Shown here: one piece after another, positions 41,372 to 53,047 of the stretch
Numbering within the stretch: position 1 is the stretch's first letter
How the letters are laid out: each line of letters begins with the position of its first letter
Assembly: GCA_043228905.1 (NCBI GenBank)
Contig: JBHGNT010000005.1
Coordinates: 13,144,001-13,208,000 of the forward strand
DNA length: 64,000 nucleotides
From: Azolla caroliniana
Taxonomy: Eukaryota; Polypodiophyta
Direction: 5' to 3'
Translations under genes and position numbers: made by a program
The notes under the pieces: generated by a model
Told to the model about the DNA's origin: nothing
The model's database searches: none
The model's input: the letters and a program-made list of their open reading frames with translations, nothing else

Positions 41372-43893
41372 AGTGCTATAACCCCCGGATGAAGGAAGCC
41401 CGAGTTAGCCGTGATGTCGAGTTCGATGAATCGGCATCTTGGTACTCCGTACCAACTCCGACTTCCGATCCCGACCGAATGCCGGAAGATCAGGCCAGTG
41501 AGCCTGAATTAGCCTTGGAAGAGGATGATGAAGTCGGAACTCAAGATGAGAGTCCGAAATCGTTGCGGCTGAGTCGACCGAACGAGTGACTGAGTCAGTT
41601 GGACCAGTCAGATGAAGAGACGGAAAGTGGTGGAGACTCTGCCGTACTCTCCCCGCGCAAGGAACCGAGGAAACGGTTCACACGCAAAGAGAAGGGGAAG
41701 AGGAAGATGCCGGAATTCGAAACCGGCAACGATGAGTCGGATCGGTGCGTATCCGACTCCGGAAAGGAGAAAGGCAGATCTTCGGTAACGAAGACCGAAC
41801 TGGCCAAGAAGGGCCTCAAATCAGGTGACGGTGCGTTGCACCGGTCAACCCGTCAGAAGGATCCCGTCGTGCGGTACGGGTACAATGAATACATGGCGCA
41901 TCATTATGCGTACATGACTAAGGTGACAGAAGTGCGTGAGCCGGAGAGCTACGCAGAAGCAGCAAAGGACGCAAATTGGCGTGCCGCTATGGACGAAGAA
42001 ATGCGGGCACTAGATGCCAACAAAACATGGGACCTAGTTGATCCTCCCCGTCACTGTAAACCGATCGGATGCAAGTGGGTGTACAAGTTCAAGTACAACG
42101 CCGACGGTTCTGTTAACCGGTACAAAGCCCGGTTAGTGGCAAAGGGATACGGGCAGACCCACGGAATCGACTACGACGAGACTTTCGCTCCTGTGGCGAA
42201 GATGACGACGGTTCGTGTGGTACTGGCGGTTGTTGCGGCAAGGGGGTGGCATCTTCACCAGATGGATGTGAAGAACGCCTTCCTTCAAGGTGAGCTTGAA
42301 GAAGAAGTCTTTATGACTCAGCCCCCCGGATTTCAATCGGAGATGAACAAATCGGCGGTATGCCGACTGAAGAAGTCCCTTTACGGCTTGAAGCAAGCCC
42401 CCCGAGTTTGGAACGCAAAGATCACGCACCGGTTGCGTAAGCTGGGGTTTGCTGTCTCTAAGTCGGACTCTTCGTTGTTCATCCGGCAAGGCTCTGACGG
42501 TCCGGTATGTATACTCTTGTATGTGGATGATTTAGTCATCACCGGACCAGGTCTTCCCGAAATCAACCACGTCAAGTCCCAGTTGTCGGACGCATTCGAA
42601 ATGAAGGACCTGGGGGACCTTCATTATTTTCTTGGGATCGAAGTGATCCGGACCCCCGACGGCATATTGCTCTCACAACGACATTACATGTTGAATATGC
42701 TGTATAAGTTCGGCATGACGGATTGCCGACCTGTCTCCACACCCCTGGACCGGAACCAGAAGCTCCGTCCCAACTCCGGACCGGCCTGCAATGAGAAACG
42801 GTTCCGACAGGTTGTCGGAAGCCTGATCTACTTAACCATCACCCGACCCGACATCAGCTATCCGGTCGGTATGGTAAGTTAGTTCATGCAGAAGCCGACC
42901 GTGGAGCACCTTAAATGCGCGCAACGAATATTACGGTATGTAAGCGGCACTAAAGACCGGGGTCTGCTATACCGGCGAGGTATACCCGAAGAGCTTGTCG
43001 GTTACACAGATGCTGACTGGGCCGGCGATGCATTTGATCGCCGCTCCACTTCCGGATACATGTTCTCCATAGGTAGCACGGCCGTTGCGTGGAGCAGCAA
43101 GAAGCAGCCCACAGTGGCTTTGTCAAGCACTGAGGCTGAGTACCGGGCCGCTACCGTTGCCACTTGTGAAGCCATCTAGCTTCGGCGACTACTGCGAGAC
43201 TTGCGGATCGAGGTGCCGACCCCGATCCCGATTTACTGCGATAACATGAGCAGCCTGTAGATCGAGGTGCACTACCACTTCGTGCGTGAGCGGGTCCTGA
43301 GCGGTGAAGTTGACCTACGGTATGTTCATACGGATCGGCAAGTTGCCGACATCTTCACCAAGCCGCTCGGATCGGACAAGTTGCAGCACTTTACCGACAT
43401 GCTTGGTGTTCAGCATCTCGACGTGCCGCACTTGAGGGGGAGATGCAGGGACAAAGTCTCTACCGAAACGGGCAAAGGCCAACAAACTATTGAACCCGTC
43501 GGTAAGAGGAGAGCCGAAAGAAGAGGAGACAAGAAGATAAAGGAAGCCAAGTCGGCGAAGGAAGTCGACACATCCGAACAGGTCGGAGCAAGCGGCTGTG
43601 AAGAAGAGTTGTGCACTTAGGAAGAGAAGTGCATGCTGTGCGGAGGTCATCACGACGGTACTGACCATGATGCGGAGTCGAATGAAGAATTTGATTTCGG
43701 TTCACCGGCTGAAGAAGCCGAGGGAAGCATGGAGTAGGCCAAGACACGGAAGTGGTCCGATGTGGTGAGAGCGTGAAGCCGGAAGTCGAATCAGAGTGTA
43801 CCGATTCGGACAAGAGCTAGAACGAGTCGGAGACAGCTGACTCGGATCAACAGATGGATCCGGATGAGTCGGATCGACTGAAGAACAAGGGAA
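41372..43893 (+). pseudogene. Element H RT and RNase H
   Basis: Continuation of H after element I. An acidic integrase tail (to 41589, stop) is followed by RT from about 41930 with LYVDDLVITG near 42520 and RNase H with TDADWAGD near 43010 and TEAEYRAA. Stops are at 42880-42882, 43177-43179 and 43258-43260. An extra charged stretch (43440-43620) follows the usual C-terminal YTKPL-like block. From 43621 to the J insertion at 43894 I see only decayed sequence with no recognisable feature. Confidence 0.85.
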
Positions 43894-44180
43894 TGTCGAA
43901 TACATGTGTATAATGGACGTATTCACACTATCCCGTTTTGGCCATTTATGTAATTAGCATAAAGGGTAGTTGCCCTAAGTCGGTCACTATATATAGTGAC
44001 CTTGTAACCTTTTTGTAAGGTTGGGTGTTGTATTATTGCTTTATGGAATAAGAAGTCTTTTGTGTCTCTCTCTCTCTCTCTCTCTCTCTGTGCAACGACC
44101 TACAATCTGTCATACGCAGGTGCAGAAAAGAATCCATTGCTTCTTGATCTTCCGCACTGACGGCCCCTTGTCTCCCAACA
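43894..44180 (+). repeat. Element J 5' LTR (287 bp)
   Basis: TGTCGAATACATG...TGTCTCCCAACA. A hairpin-like cactatatatagtg near 43985 includes a TATA sequence, and a (CT)n run lies near 44064-44088. Confidence 0.95.
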
Positions 44181-44182
44181 TC

Positions 44183-44195
44183 TGGTATCAGAGCC
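44183..44195 (+). other. Element J primer-binding site (initiator tRNA-Met)
   Basis: TGGTATCAGAGCC, 2 nt after the LTR. Confidence 0.9.
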
Positions 44196-44862
44196 GCTGT
44201 CGGCCGTCATCACCGCCTGCACAGCATTCGGTTCTTCACTTCATCACGGCCTGCACAGTATTCGCGTCATTCGAAGAAAGAGAGAAGAAGAACAAAAACG
44301 AGGCTTGCATCTCCTCGCGTTAGATCCTCTTCGCTTGGAGTAAGCCAGCCGGTTGTACTCCGTTCCTTGTGATCGCAACGCTCGAGGTGAAATCCCCTTG
44401 TGCAACATTGACACGATCGCGCTCCACTCGGTTAAACGGCATCCGAAAAGGTCATTAAACGCTGCTCGCCGCTCGTTGTAACCACTCGGTGCAGATCGGT
44501 CTCAAGACAACAACCCCAATTCGCGCTTCATCCGGCTGATCGACATTCGGGAGGATCAGTTGGATCTGTCTCTCTCGTCGCTGCAGCCACCCGAAGCAGA
44601 ATCGGTCCAGATAATCGGTTTCAATAATCGGTATTCGGCATATATATCCGAAGCGAACCGGGCTCACTCCGACTCGGCAACATTCGGGAAGACCAGTCGG
44701 TTCTGTCCCTCAAGTTACCGGAGTCAATTCGAGCAAGTTCCGAAGCCGAACCGACTCGGGTTCAAATCCGACTAGAACGATATCGGGTGAGCCAACCGGC
44801 TGCACTCCAACAAGGTTCGTAGTCAACTCCGAACCGAGCTTCGTCAACCGAAACCGAATTTG
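44196..44862 (+). other. Element J leader, no gene seen
   Basis: About 670 bp between PBS and gag ATG. Rich in cggtt/tcgga motifs; short ORFs on both strands look random. It probably holds the packaging signal, as in other copia elements (inference). Confidence 0.5.
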
Positions 44863-47800
44863 ATGGCATCAACATCCGGCTCGTCAGAAATGAGTCTACG
44901 AAAGTTCGATGGATCGAACTTCAACTTCTGGAAGGAACAAATGCAGGACTATCTCATAGTCAAGGGGCAAATCGATCCCATCGAAAATGAAGAACCTCCA
45001 GAAGGATACAAACCAATTGAGTGGCAGAAGCTGGATAGAATCGTCCGCGCCACGATTCGGATGCACCTATCGGAATCGGTATACTTTACGGTGCAATCGT
45101 GTACGACAACATTCGAACTGTGGAAAACACTGTCGGACACTTACGAAAAGAAGGTCGCCGCAACGAAGATGTTTCTGATCCGGCGCCTCTACAACTTGCG
45201 GATGAAAGAATCCGATTCGGTTCAAGCACACCTCAATGAGTACGAAAGCATAAGCTCCCAAATCTCGTCACAGGGGACGGCAATCGAGGATGAACTCAGA
45301 GCAATGATACTCATGAGCAGCCTTCCCTCATCATGGGAAACTTTCGTCACAACCGTGTGAAACGCGTCAACCACGGCTGTTAAATACTCCGAAGTCACGA
45401 GCGCAATCCTGACCGAAGCAGCTCGGAGAAAGTCTTTCGCCAAAGACTCAACAGACGACGCTTATGTAGTACAAGGTTCGACAGACCGATCGAACATACG
45501 AGGAAGAGATTCCTCACGGCCGCCGAACAATCAGCGAAGACGGAGCCAGTCACGGGATAACCGAATCTGCAACTATTGCAAGAAACCCGGACACATCAAA
45601 GCCGACTGCCGCGCACTCAAGAACAAGAACAACAAGAAGAGTGGCCGGCATGAGGAGATCAATTACGTCAGCTTCTCAGCTGATGTGCTACCAAACGACC
45701 CGAATATACTATCAATCGAAAATCCAGTCGGATCAGAAGTTCTGCTCACGACTGAAGAATCGAGCACATGGCTCTTAGATTCGGGCGCGTCATTTCATGT
45801 GACTCCTCATCGATCCCAATTTCGGCAATATACGATCCGTCACTCCGACTCAGTTCGGGTCGGCAACTCACAACACTGTGATATCATCGGAATCGGCACA
45901 GTAGAGCTTAACCTTGCCGGTGGCTCTACACTTGTACTCCACAATGTCCGACATGTACCCGAGCTCTCAAGGCCATTGATCTCAGTCGGACAACTAGATG
46001 AAGACGGCATTCGTGCCGGTTTTTCTTCGGGAGGGTGGACACTCCACAGGGGGAACCTCCTGCTTGCTAGAGGACCCAAGATACACTCGCTGTATCCGTT
46101 ACATGTTACGCTCACAGAGGGTAACCTGTTTTTGGTGGATATTCCTGTGTCATCACTATGGCACCGAAGATTAGGACACCTCAGCAAGGCCGGCATTACG
46201 CATCTATCTAGAGCCGGATACATCCCCAAACTCTCCTTCTCCGACCATCAATTCTGCGAGCATTGCCAGTATGGCAAACAAGCAGCCGCATCACACCCGA
46301 CATCAGCACCAAGAGAAACGAGACCTCTCGATTTGGTCCACTCGGACGTCTGTGGCCCAATGCCGCATCAGTCTCTCGGCGGTGCCTCTTACTTCGTCAG
46401 TTTTATTGACGATTCGACTCGAAAGGTGTGGGCTTATCCAATTCGCACCAAAGATCGTGTCTTCTCGATCTTCTCCGATTGGCTCGCTATGGTAGAAAAT
46501 CAAACCGACCGAAAGCTGAAATGCTTTCGGACCGACAATGGGGGAGAGTTCAAATCCGAAGAATTCGACAAATTCTGCCGACAACGCGGCATCCGACGTG
46601 AATTTACGGCACCACACAGTCCGGAGCAAAACGGGATTGCCGAACGCATGAATCGGACAATCCAAGAACGGACAGTTTCCATGCTCCAACACTCCGGACT
46701 GTCGGATGGCTTCTGGGCAGAGGCTCTACTCACGGCAGTACACATAATCAATATGTCGCCAAGTAGACCTCTAGGACTTCAAATTCCTCAGGAACTATGG
46801 ATCGGCAGTAAGCCGAATTACGACAAGCTGAGGATCTTCGGATGCGAGGCGTACGCCCTTATTCCGAAAGATGATCGCCGAAAACTTGCACCTCGGTCCA
46901 GGAAATGCATTTTCCTTGGATATGGATCCGACGGCGAAATGGGATACCGACTCTGGGACCCCGAACGCAGACAAATCGTTCGAAGTTCGGACGTTGTGTT
47001 CAACGAGTCGGCTATGAATCCATCAGTCGAAAAACCGATCGAAGTCCGAAGGGTAACATTTTCCGATGTGCCGACCCTTCAAGAAGGCCCCGCTCTTAAC
47101 ACACGGTCAGCTTCACGGGTAGCTGAACCTTACACTACCGACTCGGACAACTCCGACTCGGCACAGCCGAATGATTCGCTTTCGGACCATCCGACCTCGA
47201 TACCCGATGCGACCAGTCCAATCTTACCTCGACGATCCGAGAGACTGTCGCAACCTCCGGAGAGGTATTCTCCTGGAATTTTCTTCACCGACGCCGGCGA
47301 ACCGACGTCTTACGAAGAAGCATCGACATCTGTCGATTCAGCCACCTGGCATCTGGCGATGGAGTCGGAAATGCACTCCATTCGGGCAAACAAGACTTGG
47401 GATCTGGTTGAATTACCCAGGAACCGACGTGCTCTTCCTTGCAAGTGGGTTTATCGACTAAAAGAGACGTCTGATTCGACCACCCCAAAGTACAAGGCCA
47501 GATTAGTTGCGAAGGGCTTCCGACAAGAATATGGCGTCGACTTCGACGAGATTTTTTCACCAGTGGTGAAAATGACAACCCTTCGTTTCCTACTCGGCGT
47601 AGTGGCAGCCGACAACTTGGAGCTGATTCAGCTAGATGTCAAAACAGCCTTCCTCCATGGTGATCTTGACGAGGAAATTTATATGGAGCAGCCAAAAGGC
47701 TTCGTGGCGACTGGCCAAGAACATCTAGTCTGCCGACTCAGGAAGAGTCTATACGACCTCAAACAAGCACCGCGACAATGGTACAAGAAGTTCGACGACT

Positions 47801-48876
47801 TCATCCAATCGATCGGCTTCTCAAAAAGCGATGAGGACCATTGTCTCTTCACCAACACAGCTCAAGATGGATCACCCATCTTCCTCATCATTTACGTGGA
47901 CGACATGCTAATTTCTGGACGCCACGCGGGCGACCTTGCCGATCTCATTCGGCAACTGCGGTTGAAGTTTGCCATGAAGGACCTCGGTCCGGCATGACAC
48001 ATCCTTGGCATGAAGATTAGTCGGCATCGCGATAAACGACATCTTTTTTTGTCTCAGACCGACTATACCCGACGTGTCTTAGAACGCTTCAACATGCAAT
48101 CAGCCAAATCTGCTTCAACCCCGCTCCCCATGAATCTTCGGCTCTCTCAGCGAGACTGTCCGACATCCGGTCCGGAGGGGGAAGATATGAAGTCGGTACC
48201 GTATGCACCGGCAGTCGGCTCCCTTATGTACCTGATGGTCGCGACACGGCCTGATATTTCTCACGCCGTAGGAGTCGTTAGCAGATTTATGCACAATCCT
48301 GGCCGATCGCATTGGAACGCAGTCAAACATGTGTTCAGATATCTGGCTGGCACAAAAGACCACGGCATTCTTTTCGGTCCGAACCGAACCTCAGGCGTAG
48401 TCGGTTACACCGACTCGGACTTCGCCGGCTGTATAGACAGTCGGAAATCTACAACCGGATACTGCTTCAAATTCGGCAATGGAGCAATCTCGTGGAAGTC
48501 GAAACTTCAGGAGTGCACAGCGACCTCAACGACCGAAGCAGAATATGTAGCTGCGTCCGACGCAGCAAAAGAAGCTTTGTGGCTCGGTCGGCTGGCGCAC
48601 ACGTTTCGACAAGTCGACCATGACTTGGCTCCAGTTGTCTACAGCGACAGTCAAGGTGCTGTTGCCTTGTCGAAAAATCCGGTTCACCATAACGCCTCCA
48701 AACATATCGACGTTCGATATCACTTCGTTCGGGACTGCGTCATTTCAGGGAAAATCGGTCTAGAGAAAATATCCACAACCGACAATGTCGCAGATGGAAT
48801 GACCAAATGTCTTTCGGCAGACCGCTTTCGGTCTCTTCGGCATCAGATGGGCGTAACGACAAACCAGTCCGGTTAG
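44863..48876 (+). pseudogene. Element J gag-pol polyprotein, two stops
   Basis: One frame of 1337 codons from ATG 44863 (MASTSGSSEMSLRKFDGSNF), interrupted only by TGA at 45358-45360 (in gag) and 47995-47997 (end of RT, after DLGPA). Gag has zinc-knuckle CNYCKKPGHIKADC near 45570-45612. Protease is WLLDSGASFHVTP near residue 305. Integrase has HRRLGH...CEHC and D-D-E residues (HSDVC, TDNGGEF, EQNGIAERMN). RT has IYVDDMLIS near residue 1011 and RNase H has TDSDFAGC and TEAEYVAA. With identical-looking LTRs this is a young copy that is now disabled or depends on readthrough. The second stop fits CGA to TGA. Confidence 0.92.
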
Positions 48877-49069
48877 AGCCGGACACAGAGCAGGATGGTT
48901 CCCGACAACCGACATCAGTTCCTTAATGATCGGCTTCAACTGTTCCGACCCGACCAGTTCGGTCTTCTGCCTTCGGACCCTGCCGACTCGAACAAAGCTG
49001 ATATGTCCGAGAACCTAAGTCTATACCTGTAATCTTAGATAACCCATGTATACGCCCATTACGGGGGAG

Positions 49070-49356
49070 TGTCGAATACATGTGTATAATGGACGTATTC
49101 ACACTATCCCGTTTTGGCCATTTATGTAATTAGCATAAAGGGTAGTTGCCCTAAGTCGGTCACTATATATAGTGACCTTGTAACCTTTTTGTAAGGTTGG
49201 GTGTTGTATTATTGCTTTATGGAATAAGAAGTCTTTTGTGTCTCTCTCTCTCTCTCTCTCTCTCTGTGCAACGACCTACAATCTGTCATACGCAGGTGCA
49301 GAAAAGAATCCATTGCTTCTTGATCTTCCACACTGACGGCCCCTTGTCTCCCAACA
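49070..49356 (+). repeat. Element J 3' LTR (287 bp)
   Basis: Same as the 5' copy except for one transition (cttcc(g/a)cactg). Preceded by the polypurine tract ttacgggggag. Confidence 0.95.
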
Positions 49357-49361
49357 GGGAA

Positions 49362-49636
49362 CACGGACACAACGGAAGTCGATGCCATCGTGGGAGAACC
49401 GACGGATCGGCAAGCGCCGGAGTCACAACAACGTGAGTGCTGAGATGGGCCTATTGAGCAGACATGCCGACCGAGAGGGTCGAGGCACGCAGAACCAAAG
49501 GGGTCGCGACAAACGGGACCGGACCGGACTAGGAGCGCGAGCAAGACGGAGTGATGCCAGGAGGAGTCGGTTGAAAGAACCGACTGCCACAGAGGTCGAC
49601 ACTACGACCCCACCTCAGGTTGAGCTTGAGGGGGAG
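49362..49636 (+). other. Element H 3' end and polypurine tract
   Basis: Remainder of H after the J insertion; charged pseudo-coding text, then the polypurine tract gagcttgagggggag just before the 3' LTR. No gene recognised. Confidence 0.7.
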
Positions 49637-49958
49637 TGTTGAGGGGCAAGCTCAACCGGAGCCGGATCGACTGAATAAGCCGGAGCCGGTAAGCGAGACG
49701 GATCGGGCGAATCGGATCGGTATGACGGTGAGCAACCGAACCGGCAAGCAGTGGAGGCCGGGTGCAATCCGTAACCGGCAGTCCAATCGGAAGCCTAGAA
49801 TAGGATAAACTACTAGGTATCTATAGTCTCGTAGTAAGTGTCAGATGCTCGTGTGAGCATTGAAGTACATGGTACTTCTGTCAGTCCCAAGAGGACTTGT
49901 ATAAATAGTGCTACCTAGCACAGTGTGTATGTAGAGTCTTGATATAATTTTGAAATTA

Positions 49959-50010
<52 letters not shown>

Positions 50011-50050
50011 TGTTCTCTGGTTTACGTTTCCGCAAACACTCACGTTTACA
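49637..50050 (+). repeat. Element H 3' LTR (414 bp)
   Basis: Partner of 28684-29077, with an extra gggcgaatcggatc and a longer CT/GT microsatellite. Right flank CTTTG. Confidence 0.93.
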
Positions 50051-50055
50051 CTTTG

Positions 50056-50109
50056 CAAGGAGTGCGGGTCGATATACTGCTCGAATACAGAGCATGTCCA
50101 CTCTTGATA
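50056..50109 (-). repeat. Second copy of the 5S-flanking repeat, right half
   Basis: Continues the repeat interrupted by H at 28683 and matches 28252-28304 nearly base for base. It ends at 50109 where copia K text starts. Confidence 0.75.
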
Positions 50110-50442
50110 TCTGTGGTCGGCAAAGCCACAACCTTTTGAAATCTTGATTGCCATGCCATAACTCCCCCTACATAGGTCATCACATATCCTGATATGGATC
50201 GATTGGAATCTACATTACCCAACATATCAGAATTTGTGAAACCTTCAAGCATAGGTATTTCGGAGCCATACCGAAGGCATACACTCAAAGTGTCTTTCAA
50301 GTATCTGAGTATCCATTTCATTGCATCCCAATGCTCCTTTCCAAGATTGCTTATGTATCAACTGACTATCCAAACAACAAATGCAATGTCTAGCCTAATG
50401 CAAACTATAGCATACAGATATATTAGGCTCACAACAGTTCAG
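50110..50442 (-). pseudogene. Copia K RNase H remnant
   Basis: Minus-strand text WILRYLKDTLSVCLRYGS, then GFTNSDMLGNVDSNRSISGYVMTYVGG, matching RNase H of element E. Stops lie further upstream. It ends abruptly at TTD/E by the 5S-flanking repeat. It continues beyond S1 at 50814-50833 and beyond S3. Confidence 0.8.
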
Positions 50443-50813
50443 TGTTACCCGTATGACATGTACGGGGAAGGTGAGAAACTATAGTTGTGTTGTTGTGTAT
50501 GTTTAAGGTATACGAGTGTGAGTGTGAGGATAAATATGAGTATGTGAACACATGCACATTTGTGTGCATGTGTACACATATGAGAAAGTGTGTGTAAACG
50601 GTGAGAAGGTTATGGAGCTACCCTAACATTCTTGATTTGTAATAGTTACCTCTTGTACATATATAAACCCCACCCATGGGGCATGAAAAGCAATAGAAGA
50701 AGTTTCTTTCCAATTTGTGTTTGTCTCTCTTTCTCTATTCTCTCTCTCTCCTTCTTGCTCAAACTTCCTTGGGAGGGGGGTGGAGCCAAGACTCCATCCC
50801 CCACCCAAAAACA
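50443..50813 (+). repeat. Solo LTR S1 (371 bp, copia-like)
   Basis: TGTTACCCGTATG...CCCAAAAACA with imperfect 5-bp flanks TTCAG/TTGAG. Restoring continuity of the surrounding RNase H reading across it (as in element E) supports the boundaries. It contains tatataaa near 50660 and a CT-rich stretch, so it is plus-oriented. No gene. Confidence 0.75.
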
Positions 50814-50833
50814 TTGAGGCATACGGAACCCGT

Positions 50834-51828
50834 TGTCATGAAGATCCGTCACTACGTGCAGATCGTGAGGCAGAACCGCCGGGGTTCTAGACCGAAAGGA
50901 TTCGAAGTTTGCACTAGCTTTAGCGAGAAAGTATTTAAGATAGATTGAAAGAGAGAGAGATTGAGATAAGATAGAACACTTGACTTTAGATTTGAGAGAC
51001 AAGATTAATACATCACAAAAATGGGATAACAAATATTCTTCCTCTTAATTTTTTCATTAATATTAATTTTGATATAAAGTACAAAGCTTGCTTGATTCAT
51101 ACCTCTTTTATAGATGCCCCCATGCATGTGGTGCATGTGAGGGTGCAAGTCATGCACGTAATGCATGAAATGCATGCAATGCATGTTTACCATGTCATCA
51201 TCTAAGCTCTCATGTATGAGAATTTACATATAAAATGATCAAAGTAAAAATTTTGAAGATATGACTTGGCTTAGTGGTAAGCCTATTGACTTCCAACTTG
51301 GAGGTGCAAGGTTCAAGCCTTGCTCACATCGGTCTGTCCTGGCCGGTTCAATCCGATCCCGATCTAATCCTGTCCATCGCTGGTCACCGTCTTGCCGGCT
51401 CCGTCCGGTTCTGGTCGGCCAAAACCTTTGCAAGTAGTTAGGCCACACCCATTTATCCGGTTAGTTTAGCTCAAGTCACCTTAAACATTCTATGATCCAC
51501 TCATAAACACAAAATAATAGATTTTGGGAATGCTTATATACTTTGGCATCCTTATTTATCTTGTCTATGTGGGATATCTCGTAGTTTTGTTTTTTCTCTT
51601 CTTCTTCGCAAAATTCATACCCACATAACTTGCCACTTAGTTGTCCGTTTCTTATGTGGTAAAGTGTATTCGAAAGCTCTTGAAGACCTCCATCTTTTTG
51701 TACCAAGATATTAAACTAGTATAAAATAGTATCTTCACTATTATTGTTTCATGTCTTGTGTGAAGAAGCACACTCGATTTTGTACATTCCTCGTAATTTT
51801 CACACCATTGCCAAAAATCTTCACGACA
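50834..51828 (-). repeat. Solo LTR S2 (995 bp, gypsy, A-like)
   Basis: Plus view TGTCATGAAGATCC...CTTCACGACA; the left end aligns with the A LTR. Flanks are ccgt (left) and ctgt (right), a 4-bp duplication with one change. It holds a dense cluster of CATGCA/TGCATG motifs at 51121-51185 and a tRNA-like box pair. No gene recognised in its 1 kb. Confidence 0.65.
51267..51319 (+). promoter_or_regulatory. tRNA-like A/B-box pair, antisense in S2
   Basis: A-box TGGCTTAGTGG (11 of 11) and, 43 nt on, GGTTCAAGCC (B-box lacking one base), inside a GCAAGG/CTTGC hairpin like a T-arm. Opposite to the LTR orientation. Confidence 0.6.
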
Positions 51829-51832
51829 CTGT

Positions 51833-52561
51833 TGTCGTGTTCGGCGCCAAATCGTGGCGTGAGTCAGGTGGGAACCGCTACGGTTTTGGACTAAGAAGAG
51901 GAGAGTTTTAAGGCTAATAAGAATATAAATAGATTATAAGAAAGAGATATAGAAAACTTGTGAATCCCACAAGTATAATGAATTTTATTAATCAATATAT
52001 ATATATAAGAATATGAATTTGGATTGAAAGAGAAAATATAGAAACCTCGTGAATCCCACGAGTATAGTTTATTTCGTGAATCCCACGAATATAATTTATT
52101 AATTGGTGTTTTTAGAAATATATCCAATTTCCAAATATTCCACGCCCTTATTACATTGTGCTCCCCATCTTTATATAGTGATGAGAGAGTCTTAGCAATC
52201 CATGCATTTTCTCTAACTATAGACTCCATACTTTTTCTAAAAGTGGTCATGTGTTTTTATTTTTTTTCGACTATAGTGTTCATGCACGCTAGATGTGCAT
52301 GTGTAGCTTTTTCTTTTATCATGCGTTTTCCTAAAGTTTATCCTAGCGTGAACTTACCTTTCTATGCGGGACATCTACTTTTTGACACTAATAATATGTT
52401 AGTGTAATGGTAAGGCTTCACATTATTAACATGGAGGTACAAGGTTCAAATCTTGCCCTATGCATGTATAATGTATTTTAACATTTTCTTCTATTTCTTC
52501 ATATTTATTGAATCGGTTATTTGATACGTTTGTCATGTAGTGTACGAAATACACTACAACA
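51833..52561 (-). repeat. Solo LTR S3 (729 bp, gypsy, A-like)
   Basis: Plus view TGTCGTGTTCGGCG...ACACTACAACA with 4-bp duplication CTGT (51829-51832 and 52562-52565). It shares with the A LTR the inner end, the repeated phrase gaatcccacgaat, a 21-nt RY hairpin (52281-52301), the tRNA-like boxes and the terminal gtagtgt/acactac. It starts 4 bp after S2. Confidence 0.75.
52400..52453 (+). promoter_or_regulatory. tRNA-like A/B-box pair, antisense in S3
   Basis: A-box TAGTGTAATGG (11 of 11) at 52400 and B-box GGTTCAAATCT (10 of 11) at 52443, spaced 43 nt, with a GCAAG/CTTGC stem around the B-box. About 110 nt from the LTR 5' end and antisense to it. Confidence 0.6.
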
Positions 52562-52565
52562 CTGT

Positions 52566-53047
52566 CTCATCTCAATCTTATCCTTCTCACCTTTCGGACA
52601 TTGACTAGAATTTAGCTTATAGTTTACTGGCAGTACAGATCCAATAGGTTTTGCATTATACATATTTAACCTTTGTAACATTTTTGTCACATATTTCTCT
52701 TGTGATAGCCATAACATATTTTTAGTCCTATCCCGGTTTTGGCGGACCTAAATCCTTCATAGAAAAGTATTTGCTTAGAGCTTTCTTCAAGCTCACAATC
52801 TTGTTCGTATCTTGTCCAACAACCAACATATCATCTACATACAACAAGAGAAGTAGAAAATCAACTTCATCATATATTTTCACAAATACACAATAGTCGG
52901 CTTGTGTTTTGTGGAATCTGTGTTGTAGCATGAAGGATTCAAACTTCTTATACCACAGTTACTATTGAGGGGCTTGTTTCAATCCATACAAGCTCTTCTT
53001 CAATCTACATATTAGATTCTCTTTTCCTTTCACTTCAAAGACCTTAG
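52566..53047 (-). pseudogene. Copia K reverse transcriptase remnant
   Basis: Minus-strand text KVFEVKGKENLICRLKKSLYG, then LLLYVDDMLVVGQD near 52835 and LWLSQEKYVTKMLQRLNM. It is close to element E RT but broken by frameshifts. Cut on the right by the L LTR. Confidence 0.85.

Larger units (their letters stand above)
43894..49356 (+). mobile_element. Ty1/copia element J, nearly intact
   Basis: 5463-bp element on the plus strand with 287-bp LTRs that differ at one position by eye and TSD GGGAA (43889-43893 and 49357-49361). It is inserted in the 3' part of H. The polyprotein frame runs the whole length with two TGA stops. Element L is an older relative on the opposite strand. Confidence 0.95.
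28684..50050 (+). mobile_element. Ty1/copia element H, split by I and J
   Basis: Plus-strand copia element with LTRs at 28684-29077 and 49637-50050 and a 5-bp TSD CTTTG (28679-28683 and 50051-50055). Elements I (31370-41371) and J (43894-49356) inserted into it. Own length without them is about 5.9 kb. LTRs differ by about ten substitutions, a 14-bp indel and microsatellite length, and the coding part has stops, so it is older than I and J. Confidence 0.93.

Noticed and set aside
51260-51330. Possible true tRNA gene
   Set aside because: A and B boxes are good, but acceptor and anticodon stems do not form and the B-box lacks a base. Treated as tRNA-like LTR module.
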